Shown here in pieces: positions 37,144-45,109 of a stretch of DNA of 64,000 nucleotides (position 1 is its first letter; each line of letters opens with the position of its first letter). Source of the DNA: Plantactinospora endophytica (GTDB lineage Bacteria; Actinomycetota; Actinomycetes; Mycobacteriales; Micromonosporaceae); the NCBI RefSeq assembly GCF_016862915.1, contig NZ_BONW01000002.1:1-64000 (forward strand), given 5' to 3'. The position numbers and the translations under genes are program-made. The notes below the pieces were generated by a model. That model made no database searches and was not told the DNA's origin. It worked only from the letters and a program-made list of their open reading frames with translations.

Positions 37144-39480
37144 TCAGGAGCGGTAGCCGGCGGAACGGTACTCGTAGTCGAGGTTGTCGGCCCGCTCGTC
37201 CGGGTCCCGGCTGAAGTCCCAGCCACCCGCGGCCTCCCGGCCCGGCCGACCGCCGACGGCGTAGCCGCCGATCTCCTGGCCGCGCCGCCAGCCCCGGAAG
37301 TAGCCGGTGGTGTGTTCGGCGATCCGGGCCGCGTCACGCACGATCCGCAGTGGCCGCTCGTCCCGCAGCGGCGAGCCGGGCACCAGGTTGGCCTGCGGCA
37401 CCCGCTTGGGCAGGCCGGCGTTGGTCGAGGCGCCGACGGAGGGCTTCGCCGCCTGCTGGGCGGCCTGCCAGCCGCTGTCGGCCTTCGACGCCCACTCGAT
37501 CTCGTCCTCCTCGGACTGGCCGGTGAACCAGGCGGACCTCACCGCGCCGAAGATCAGCAGGTCGCCGTCGCCCTCGTCGGACACGGGCGGGGCGCTCGGC
37601 TCGACGCCGCGGCGGGGCAGGCCCGACCCGGTCGCGGTCGGCTCCTCCCGATCCACCAGTCGCAGCGGCGGGTTGTCGGTGGGAAGGCTGGCGCGCAGGC
37701 CACGGTCCGCCAGCGGCGGCGGCGGTGGCGGCTCGACCAGGCGCAGCGTGGGCGGCTCCGGCGGCAGGTCGTCCGCCTGCCACGGCGGAGTCACCCGCCC
37801 GTCGCCGGGTGCCGGGCTGACCGGTGCGTCACGCTGGCCGGACTGCCCACCCGGGTATCCCGGATAGCCGGACCCGGTCGACCGGGCGTCCTGCTCGTCG
37901 TCGGAGTTCATCAGCGGCCAGTTGGCCCGGGAACCGGGCGGCGGTGCCGGCGGCTCGGGCCGGGCGGCCGGCAGCGAGACGGTCAGGCCGGCTGCGGAGA
38001 TGGTGCCGGGACGGGACGCCGGGTCCCCGTTGGTCTTCGGCCGGGGTGTGATCGGCGTCGGCCGCCGCTCGTTGCGGGCGCTGTTGATGGCCGCAGTGGT
38101 CAGGGTGGCCCGGAACGGCTCGCCGGCCTCGGCGGGCGGGATCGGGCTGCGCTGCGCCGGCGGCATCGGAGTCATCCCGGGCGGCGGGGGCGGCGGCGCG
38201 GAAACCGGCCGGTTCGCCATCGGGTCGCCCTGGTACGCCGGTGGCGCGGAGGAGGGCATCGCCGAGCGGGACTCGCGGGGCGGGCCGGAGACCGGTACGA
38301 CCGGCATGGAGAGCGTGGCGGCCGGCGACAGCGGCGGCGCGGACGAGGGGGTGACCGGTGGCGGCGCCATCGGCGGCGGCGCGACCGGTGACGGCGCGAC
38401 CGGAGGCGGTCCCATCGGCTGGGGGGTGGCCGGGCCGTTGCCGGCCGCCGCCGGCTGGTGCCGGGTGCGCCGCCCGGAGCTGGGTACCGGCTCGCGCGGT
38501 GCACCGGGCAGCCCGGTGCCGGCCGGCGCCGACGTGGGTACCTCGGCGGCACTGCGTCGCCCGGCCCGCCGGCCCGGAGCCGACGGCGTCGTGACGACCC
38601 GGGCGCTCAGGGTGGCGACCAGCGCGTCGCAGCCGGCGTCGCAGGCGCGTACGGCCGCGACCGCCTGCCGTACGGTCTCCGCTGCGGCGGAGGTGAGGGC
38701 CTTGTTGGTGGCGGGGCCGCGCCGGGGCGTCTCCGCGATGGCGACCCGCAGCGCGGTGACCGCCTCGGTGATGACGTCGGCCTCGGCGACACCGTCGGCG
38801 GCGAGGTGCGCGGCGATGGCGTCGGTGGCCACCGAACTCTCCCGGCCACGCGCACTCGTCCCGCCGAGCATGCCCGGCTCGGGCAGCGCGTCCAGTACGG
38901 CCAGCGAGACCGGCTCGGCCGGGTCGGGGTACGCCCGCAGCGCCGCCGGGTAGAGCTCGCGCAGCACCTCGCGTAGCGCCACGGCGGCGGCGTGCCGGCC
39001 GTTGGCGAGTGCGGCGTGCGCGGCGAGTACCGGCTTGAAGCTGATCAGCTCACGCGGCGGTGGCAGGGTGGCCGCCGAGAGCGCACCAGCCTGCAACGCC
39101 CGGGCGAGCCCGACGGCCCGGCGCTCGGCCGGGGCGGACTCCCGCTCCTCGGCCGACTCGTCGTCGGCGAACCGTTCGGCGAAGTCGTCGACGGAGTCGT
39201 CGTCTGCGATGACCAGGGGACGACCGGCGGCGCTCAACAGCGAGGTCACCATGTGGTCGTCGCTGTCCGCCGCCACGGCCGCGCCGCTCGGTCCGCTGCT
39301 CCGTTCGACGAGCACCGTGCCGAGCTGGGCGTACCCGGCCGGGTCGTCGGTGATCTCGCAGACATGGAGCAGCCTGCCTGCGTCGTCGACCACCGCGGAG
39401 GTCAGCGTCGCGCCGGCCGAAGCCGGCCGACCCGCCGTATCCGCAGAGGCCAGACCGCAGTACACCCGCACGAGCGCCAC
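37144..39480 (-). CDS. IS110-transposase-like domain fused to a CvnA-type C-terminal tail
   Basis: 778 aa from the GTG at 39480, chosen for the GGGAGGAGG 8 bases upstream. Residues 1 to about 290 read like an IS110 DEDD transposase N-domain: AVVDDAGRLLHVCE, then VTSLLSAAGRPLVIADDDSV, GLARALQAGALSAATLPPPR and VALREVLRELYPAALRAYPD. The catalytic acidic positions look lost (CGLAS for the usual G-I-D-V; ERRAVGLAR for K-T-D-x-x-D-A). The Tnp_20 part is absent. A Pro-rich linker of some 330 residues follows. The end repeats the conservon kinase tail: SAWF (near 648), ADSGWQAA, LPKRVP (near 690), LVPG and YFRGWRRG. No membrane segment. Inference: a domesticated domain acting with the conservon proteins. 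The acidic protein gene lies 62 bp upstream in the same direction. Confidence 0.8.
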   Translation of the reverse strand: MALVRVYCGLASADTAGRPASAGATLTSAVVDDAGRLLHVCEITDDPAGYAQLGTVLVERSSGPSGAAVAADSDDHMVTSLLSAAGRPLVIADDDSVDDFAERFADDESAEERESAPAERRAVGLARALQAGALSAATLPPPRELISFKPVLAAHAALANGRHAAAVALREVLRELYPAALRAYPDPAEPVSLAVLDALPEPGMLGGTSARGRESSVATDAIAAHLAADGVAEADVITEAVTALRVAIAETPRRGPATNKALTSAAAETVRQAVAAVRACDAGCDALVATLSARVVTTPSAPGRRAGRRSAAEVPTSAPAGTGLPGAPREPVPSSGRRTRHQPAAAGNGPATPQPMGPPPVAPSPVAPPPMAPPPVTPSSAPPLSPAATLSMPVVPVSGPPRESRSAMPSSAPPAYQGDPMANRPVSAPPPPPPGMTPMPPAQRSPIPPAEAGEPFRATLTTAAINSARNERRPTPITPRPKTNGDPASRPGTISAAGLTVSLPAARPEPPAPPPGSRANWPLMNSDDEQDARSTGSGYPGYPGGQSGQRDAPVSPAPGDGRVTPPWQADDLPPEPPTLRLVEPPPPPPLADRGLRASLPTDNPPLRLVDREEPTATGSGLPRRGVEPSAPPVSDEGDGDLLIFGAVRSAWFTGQSEEDEIEWASKADSGWQAAQQAAKPSVGASTNAGLPKRVPQANLVPGSPLRDERPLRIVRDAARIAEHTTGYFRGWRRGQEIGGYAVGGRPGREAAGGWDFSRDPDERADNLDYEYRSAGYRS

Positions 39481-39542
39481 GGCGTCGTCCTCCTCCCGAG
39501 ACACAAGTGGTGTGCCAAAGACTGATGCTCCCTGGTAAGGGG

Positions 39543-40505
39543 TCAGTCGCGCCAGTCCACGGCGGCAGAGATCTTGCCGATAATCGTGCGCCACCCGAGA
39601 CTTGCGGTTTGTGCCCCGATTTTCTTGAGTCGCCGCCGACCCCGGAATTTGCCGAGGCCGCCGGCTTCGGTCGCCCGGAGCGCCTCGTCGAGGTCGTCCA
39701 GGCTGGAGCCGGAAGAAAGCATATCCAGTACGGCGGGAAGCCGGAGCGCGTAGGCCAGGTCGCGGGCCACCTCGCCGGCCTCGATGAGCAGCGTCGCGTC
39801 CCAGACGTCGTGCCCGCCGCGAAGGTTCTCCACGACGAGGTCTAGCTCGTAGGAGTCCTCGTCGAGCGGGGCGACGTCGGCCGGCGTGATCCGCTCGGCG
39901 AGCCGGTCCCAGGTGTCCAGACCGGCCAGATCGTGCGGCGCGCCGGACTTGACGAATGTGACAAGTGCCTCAGGACTCTTGAAAAGCAGGAGCTTGCCGC
40001 GGTGGGTGAGGAAGGCCGGTACCTCGTCGGTCTCCTCCTCGATTTCCTCGGCCTTTTCGGCGTCCGCGTCGGCGTCCTCGGCCTTGCCGTCCCGCTCCGC
40101 GTCCTCGCGGTCGGCCTCGGCGAACTGGTCGGCGAGCTCCTCGTCGAGGATCACGACCGTCTCGTCGTCCTCGTCCTCGTCCACCTCGGCCTGCCGCGAC
40201 CTGCTGGCGAAGAGGTCGTCCTGCTCCCGGTCCTCGATGTCGGTCGGGGTCAGTTCGCTCGCCGGGCGGTACGTCCGCAGGGTGAAGCCGGAGCCGCTGG
40301 GCAGGGCGATCTCGACCGGATCGATCCGGGTCTCCGCCCAGAGCGACCGGTCCGTGCTGCCGGACGTCGCCGCGCCGTCGGCGTCGGTGTCGTCGGTGGT
40401 TTCCGAGGAGCCGGCGTCGACCTGCCCGGGGTCGACAGCCCCGTCGCTGCCGGCGGGCTCGTTGCCGGGCTCGGTGTCGGGCCGGTGGGACGACTGGCGG
40501 GCCAC
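39543..40505 (-). CDS. Acidic protein of unknown function, co-directional with the IS110-like gene
   Basis: 320 aa from the GTG at 40505 (GGAGG 5 bases upstream). The N-terminal half is very acidic and low-complexity (runs such as VDEDEDDE and DADADAEKAEEIEEE). The C-terminal half is folded-looking: FLTHRGKLLLFKSPEALVTF, HDLAGLDTWDRLAERITP, LPAVLDMLSSGSSLDDLDEA, ending with a basic RGRRRLKKIG and WRTIIGKIS. I do not recognise the family. The acidic/basic layout suggests a protein- or nucleic-acid-binding adaptor. It is probably transcribed with the gene 62 bp downstream. Confidence 0.78.
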   Translation of the reverse strand: MARQSSHRPDTEPGNEPAGSDGAVDPGQVDAGSSETTDDTDADGAATSGSTDRSLWAETRIDPVEIALPSGSGFTLRTYRPASELTPTDIEDREQDDLFASRSRQAEVDEDEDDETVVILDEELADQFAEADREDAERDGKAEDADADAEKAEEIEEETDEVPAFLTHRGKLLLFKSPEALVTFVKSGAPHDLAGLDTWDRLAERITPADVAPLDEDSYELDLVVENLRGGHDVWDATLLIEAGEVARDLAYALRLPAVLDMLSSGSSLDDLDEALRATEAGGLGKFRGRRRLKKIGAQTASLGWRTIIGKISAAVDWRD

Positions 40506-40642
40506 GCTGACCTCCGTGTGCGCTCGATATGGGCACCCGACCCGGCGAGGGAGCCGGCGGATCGGTGACTCTGCGCACACACCCTAGTAGGCCGGCGGCG
40601 GGCGTGGATGCCGGCACCCCGTTGGACTTCCGTGCATATATT

Positions 40643-40657
40643 AGTAGTCTTGCTACT
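40643..40657. promoter_or_regulatory. Candidate PadR operator
   Basis: AGTAG-TCTTG-CTACT, an inverted repeat starting just after the minus-10-like TATATT (40637-40642) and ending 1 base before the PadR ATG. Its position suits autorepression. Confidence 0.5.
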
Positions 40658-40658
40658 T

Positions 40659-41006
40659 ATGAACGCCCAGGCGCTGCACGGCCATCTCGATGCGCTGCTG
40701 CTCGCGGTGCTGGAGCGCGGTGCGCTGCACGGGTACGCCATCATCGAAGCGCTCCGGGCCCGCAGCGGCGGCGTACTCAACCTGCCCACCGGGACCATCT
40801 ATCCGGCGCTGCGCCGGCTGGAGCGGGCCGGCTACGTCAGCAGCGCCTGGAGCACCGTCAACGGCCGGGAGCGGCGGACCTACGAGCTGACCGGCGCCGG
40901 GCAGCGGGCCCTCGCGGGCGAGCGGTCCAACTGGCAGGAGTTCAGCTCGACGGTGGGGCAGTTCCTCGGCGGCGGCACGCTGCCCTCGCCCGGCACACCT
41001 GCCTGA
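40659..41006 (+). CDS. PadR-family transcriptional regulator
   Basis: 115 aa. A winged helix-turn-helix of the PadR type: LLAVLERGALHGYAIIEALR, LNLPTGTIYPALRRLERAGY and the wing TVNGRERRTYELTGAGQRAL. No long C-terminal dimerisation domain, as in short PadR-s2 forms. The ATG at 40659 has no ribosome site and only about 10 bases of likely leader. Its 3' end is caught up in a 35-bp tandem repeat. It converges with cydC; the target is unknown. Confidence 0.9.
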   Translation: MNAQALHGHLDALLLAVLERGALHGYAIIEALRARSGGVLNLPTGTIYPALRRLERAGYVSSAWSTVNGRERRTYELTGAGQRALAGERSNWQEFSSTVGQFLGGGTLPSPGTPA

Positions 41007-41085
41007 TCCGACGCGCTGCCCTCGCCCGGCACCCTGGCTGATCCGGCGCGCTGCCGTCGCCTGGCACCCCTGGCTGATTCGGCGC
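40979..41085. repeat. 35-36 bp tandem repeat across the padR 3' end
   Basis: Three units start GCTGCC(C/G)TCGCC at 40979, 41015 and 41050; a fourth start (GCTGATTCGG) is at 41086. The first unit includes the last codons and the stop of the PadR gene, so later copies look like duplications of the gene end. Confidence 0.85.
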
Positions 41086-41117
41086 GCTGATTCGGCCCGT
41101 CGTGCCAGGTTGGCGGC

Positions 41118-42944
41118 TCAGGAGCCGACGGAGAGGTGGTCGCGTTCCGCGCCGGCCTGGCGCAGCCACTGGTCGCGGTACCAGCCGGACTGCTCGACCA
41201 ACTCGGCGTGGCTGCCCCGGTGCGCGATCCGGCCCGCGTCGAGCACGATGACCTCGTCGTACCGGTCCAAACCGGACAGCCGGTGGGTCACCAGCACCAC
41301 CGTACGGTCCGGACCGGCGTGTGCGGTCGCCGAGGCGAGCACCCGGTCGGCGGCACCGGGGTCGAGACCCTCGGTCGGCTCGTCCAGCACCAGGATCCCG
41401 GCCGGGGCCGCGAGCAGGGCTCGGGCCAGCAGCAGGCGTTGGCGCTGCCCGCCGGAGAGCTGACCGCCGTCCTCGCCCACCACCGTGTCCCAGCCGGCGG
41501 GCTGCTGGCGTACCCAGTCCAGCAGGCCGGCCGCCCCGGCCGCGCCGGCCAGTTCCTCCTCGGTCGCCCCGGTCCGGCCGAGCAGGAGGTTCTCCCGGAC
41601 CGAGGCGTGGAAGACGTGTGCCTCGGCGAGCAGCCCGCCGACGATCCGGGGCAGCCGTTCGGCGGGCTGGTCGGCCAGGTCGACGCCGTTCAGGGTGACC
41701 CGGCCGCTGTCCGGCCGGACCATGCCGGTCAGTACGCCGAGCAGACTGCTCTTGCCCGCACCGCTCGGCCCGACGACGGCGATCCGGCTGCCCGCCGGCA
41801 GGTCGAGATCGATCCCGTCGAGCGCGGGCGGGCCCGATCGGCGGTACCGGAGACGCACCCGCTCCACCCGGCAGTGCCACCGGCCCGCGACCTTCTCCGA
41901 GTCTGCGGCTCCAATCCCGACGGTCGGCTCCGGTGCGTCCGGCGGGCGGCGGTCCGGCGACTCCGGGCCGCCGTCGGCGCCGGTCAGCAGGTCGGCCACC
42001 CGGGTCAGGCCGGTACGCAGCCGGGTCCACTGCCGGGCCGCGCCGACCAGCGCCAGGGCGGCCTCGACGGCGGCGAGCGTGCCGACCCCGAGCACCCCGA
42101 CGAGTACGCCGTCGACGCCGGCCCGGAGCGCCACGGTCAGCACGGCGGCGCTGGTCGCACCGGCGACCAGGATTCCGAGACCGTCCACCGCCCAGCCCAG
42201 CGCCGCCGTCCGGCGTTCCAGCCCGGCCAGTTCACGGGCCCGGGCGTCGGCCCGGTCCAGTGCCGCCCGGGTGGCGCCGAAGGCGGCCAGGTCGGCGGCG
42301 CCGGAGGTCAGGTCCACCGCGTCACCGGCGAGCGCACCGCGCAGCGGCGCCACCCGGGCGGCGGTACGCCGGGTCAGCATCGCCGCCAGCGCCGGCAGCA
42401 CCACCCCGGCCAGCAGCAGCCCGCCGGCCAGGGCCAGCCCGGCGAGCGGCTCCACGGCGGACGCGCCGAGTACGGCGAGCAGGCCGACGAGCGCGGCGGC
42501 CACCCCGGGGACGAGTACCCGGAGCAGCAGGTCCTGCACCGCCTCGACGTCCGAGACGAGCCGGCTGAGCAGGTCGCCGGAGTGCCGCCCGGCGGAGTTC
42601 TGTGCGGCGCGGTGCTGTGCGGCGCTGCCGCGCCGGGCCGCCAGCGCGGCGAAGACCCGGGCGCGGACCTCGGTGACGACCCGCAGCGCGGCGTCGTGCC
42701 CGGCCAGCCGTTCGGTGTAGCGCAGCACGCCTCGGCTGATCGCCAGCGCGCGTACCGCGACGATCGCCACGGTGAGCGTGTCCAGCGGTGGGCGGCCGGC
42801 GGCGCTGACCAGCAGCCAGGTCGCGGTCGCCAGCAGGGCGAGCCCGGCGAGTTCGGTGCCGGCGGCGAGCAGGCCGGCGCCGAGCAGCCGACCGAGGTAC
42901 GGCCGGGCCAGCCGCCAGACGACCCGTTCCGGTCGCAGCCTCAC
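41118..42944 (-). CDS. cydC: Thiol reductant ABC exporter subunit CydC
   Basis: 608 aa, a fused membrane/ATPase half-transporter. Six membrane helices in the first 320 residues (TWLLVSAAGRPPLDTLTVAI), then an ABC domain with GPSGAGKSSLLGVLTG, signature LSGGQRQRLLLARALL and LVLDEPTEGLDP. With CydD it exports glutathione or cysteine-type thiols needed to assemble cytochrome bd. The GTG start overlaps the cydD stop (GTGA). cydAB are not in this window. Confidence 0.93.
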   Translation of the reverse strand: MRLRPERVVWRLARPYLGRLLGAGLLAAGTELAGLALLATATWLLVSAAGRPPLDTLTVAIVAVRALAISRGVLRYTERLAGHDAALRVVTEVRARVFAALAARRGSAAQHRAAQNSAGRHSGDLLSRLVSDVEAVQDLLLRVLVPGVAAALVGLLAVLGASAVEPLAGLALAGGLLLAGVVLPALAAMLTRRTAARVAPLRGALAGDAVDLTSGAADLAAFGATRAALDRADARARELAGLERRTAALGWAVDGLGILVAGATSAAVLTVALRAGVDGVLVGVLGVGTLAAVEAALALVGAARQWTRLRTGLTRVADLLTGADGGPESPDRRPPDAPEPTVGIGAADSEKVAGRWHCRVERVRLRYRRSGPPALDGIDLDLPAGSRIAVVGPSGAGKSSLLGVLTGMVRPDSGRVTLNGVDLADQPAERLPRIVGGLLAEAHVFHASVRENLLLGRTGATEEELAGAAGAAGLLDWVRQQPAGWDTVVGEDGGQLSGGQRQRLLLARALLAAPAGILVLDEPTEGLDPGAADRVLASATAHAGPDRTVVLVTHRLSGLDRYDEVIVLDAGRIAHRGSHAELVEQSGWYRDQWLRQAGAERDHLSVGS

Positions 42945-44905
42945 GCCACCACCTCCCGGTGCGTCTCCTCGACGGCAGGTGTCCCGGGCCCGACCGCCGG
43001 CCCGGACCCGAGCCGGGTCTGCTCGGTCACCCGGCCGTCCTCGACCCGGAGTACCCGGTCCGCCCCGGCCAGCAGCGTCGGCCGGTGCGCCACCAGCAGC
43101 GCGGTACGCCCGGCGACCAGCCGCCCGGTGGCGGCGAGTACGGCGGCCTCCGAACCGGCGTCGAGCCGGGCTGTCGGCTCGTCGAGCAGCACGATCGGGG
43201 CGTCCCGGAGGAAGGCCCTGGCCAGCGCGACCCGCTGCCGTTCCCCGCTGGACAGCCCGTGGCCGCCCTCGCCGAGCCGGGTGTCGAGACCCTCGGGCAG
43301 CCCGTCCACCACTTCGGTCAGAGCGGCAGCCCGGACGGCGGCCCGGACCGCCTCCTCCGGCGCGTCCGGCGCCCCGAGCCGGATGTTGTCGGCGAGCGAG
43401 GTGCCGAACAGGTGTGCCCGCTGCGGTACCCAGGCCAGTTGCCGGCGCCATCCGGCCAGGTCCAGGGCGGCGAGGTCGGTGCCGCCGACGGTGATCCGCC
43501 CGCTGCTCGGGCTGACGAAGCCGAGCAGCAGGTGCAGCAGCGTGCTCTTGCCGGCGCCGCTCGGCCCGACGACGGCGATCCGCTCACCTGGCCGGATGGT
43601 GAGGCTGACGTCCCGCAGCGCCGTGGTGCGCGGGTAGTCGACCGTGACCGACTCGAACCTGATCTCGCCGTCCGCCCGCACCCCGTTCGGAGCGCCGCCC
43701 GACTGCCCGGGAACGAGCGAGCCGGTCTCCGGTCCGACGAGCGAACCCGCCGGGCCGGGGGAGCGGACGGCGACCCGCTCCGAAACCTCGGTGCCGCCCG
43801 GACGGTCGATCGACCGTCCGCGCGGGCCGGTGCTTGACGGTTCGGGCCGGCCGAGGGCTGACGGCGGGCCGGTGGTTGCCGGTTCGGCGGGGTCGGTGGT
43901 GGGGCGGTCGGCCGGGCTGGTCGCCGAGGGGTCGGTGGCGGTGGTCGTCGGGTCGGGGTCGAGCAGGGTCAGCGCCTCGTCCAGTGCGGTCAGCCCCTCC
44001 TGGCTGGCGTGGAACTGACTGCCTGCGGCGCGCAGCGGCAGGAACGCCTCGGGGGCGAGCAGCAGCACCAGCAGCGCCGTCTGGAGGGTGAGGCCCCCGC
44101 CGAGCAGCCGGAGGCCGATCGGTACCGCGACCAGCGCGACCGAGAGGGTGGCGACGAGTTCGAGTACCAGCGCGGAGAGGAAGGCGATCCGCAGCGTCTT
44201 CATGGTCGCCAGCCGGTGCCGGTCCGCCATCCGGCGTACCACGGCGACCTGGGCCGGGGCCCGGCCGAACAGGTGCAGGGTGGGCAGTCCGCGCACCATG
44301 TCCAGGAAGTGGCCGCCGAGCAGGGCCAGCCGGCGCCACTGCCGCTCGGTCGCGGCCTGGGCCTGCCAGCCGAGCAGCGCACCGAAGATCGGGACCAGCG
44401 GCAGGGTCACCGCGATGACCAGTGCGGAGCTCCAGTCGGCGAAGACCAGCCGGGCCAGTACCGCCAGCGGCACCGTGACGCTCAGCACGAGCTGCGGCAG
44501 ATAACCGGTGAAGTACGCGTCGAGCGCGTCCAGCCCGCGCCCGGCCAGCGTGGCGAGCTGGCCCGTACGCTGCCCGGACAGCCAGCCCGGCCCACGCCGG
44601 CCGACGGCGTCGAGCAGGTCGGCGCGGAGTGCCGCCTTGACCGTCGCCGCGGCGCGGGCGGCGACCGTCCCCTGCGCCCAGAGCAGGGCGGCGCGGCCGG
44701 CGACACTGGCCAGGAAGGCGGCCAGGGCGACCCGGTCGAGGTGTCCGCCGGCCGCCTCGGCGAGCACCGTGGCGAGCGTGGTGGCCTGGGCGATGACCAG
44801 TCCGGCGGCGGCGATCCCGAGCGCGCCGAGCAGCCCGAGGTGCCGCCGCGCACCGGGCACCCGGTGCAGCAGACGGGGATCGAACGGGCGGCGGCGGCGG
44901 CTCAT
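42941..44905 (-). CDS. cydD: Thiol reductant ABC exporter subunit CydD
   Basis: 654 aa. The membrane domain (LVFADWSSALVIAVTLPLVP, FLDMVRGLPTLHLFGRAPAQ) is followed by an ABC domain with GPSGAGKSTLLHLLLG, LSSGERQRVALARAFL and VLLDEPTA. Between them lies a linker of about 95 residues rich in Thr, Pro, Asp and Gly (TTTATDPSATSPADRPTTDP and onward), far longer than the usual connection. Heterodimer partner of CydC. A BlaI-type dyad lies 176 bp upstream of the ATG. Confidence 0.93.
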   Translation of the reverse strand: MSRRRRPFDPRLLHRVPGARRHLGLLGALGIAAAGLVIAQATTLATVLAEAAGGHLDRVALAAFLASVAGRAALLWAQGTVAARAAATVKAALRADLLDAVGRRGPGWLSGQRTGQLATLAGRGLDALDAYFTGYLPQLVLSVTVPLAVLARLVFADWSSALVIAVTLPLVPIFGALLGWQAQAATERQWRRLALLGGHFLDMVRGLPTLHLFGRAPAQVAVVRRMADRHRLATMKTLRIAFLSALVLELVATLSVALVAVPIGLRLLGGGLTLQTALLVLLLAPEAFLPLRAAGSQFHASQEGLTALDEALTLLDPDPTTTATDPSATSPADRPTTDPAEPATTGPPSALGRPEPSSTGPRGRSIDRPGGTEVSERVAVRSPGPAGSLVGPETGSLVPGQSGGAPNGVRADGEIRFESVTVDYPRTTALRDVSLTIRPGERIAVVGPSGAGKSTLLHLLLGFVSPSSGRITVGGTDLAALDLAGWRRQLAWVPQRAHLFGTSLADNIRLGAPDAPEEAVRAAVRAAALTEVVDGLPEGLDTRLGEGGHGLSSGERQRVALARAFLRDAPIVLLDEPTARLDAGSEAAVLAATGRLVAGRTALLVAHRPTLLAGADRVLRVEDGRVTEQTRLGSGPAVGPGTPAVEETHREVVA

Positions 44906-45080
44906 CGGAGTCCCGGTGCGCCGGTGACCGGCGGACCCTGGCGGACGCGGTCGTCGGTCGGTGGCGGTACCCGGGACGGTGCCGGCGGCGGCAGCGTCCG
45001 GACCCGCCGACCCGGCCGACGACCATCGCGAATTCCCATACCACGCATCTTTTCGGTCAGCTTCCCTGACAGGACCAGTT

Positions 45081-45097
45081 TACTACGTGGTGTAGTA
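45081..45097. promoter_or_regulatory. BlaI-type operator upstream of cydD
   Basis: TACTAC-GTGGT-GTAGTA, a perfect dyad with 6-base arms and 5-base spacer, in the 204-bp gap between the M56 gene and cydD. It matches in layout the site before blaI (46471-46487). Confidence 0.72.
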
Positions 45098-45109
45098 GAA
45101 GCTGGCGGC

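Noticed and set aside
37144-39480. Active IS110 insertion sequence
   Set aside because: Catalytic positions and the Tnp_20 part are missing, no element ends are evident, and the gene carries a long unrelated C-terminal region.
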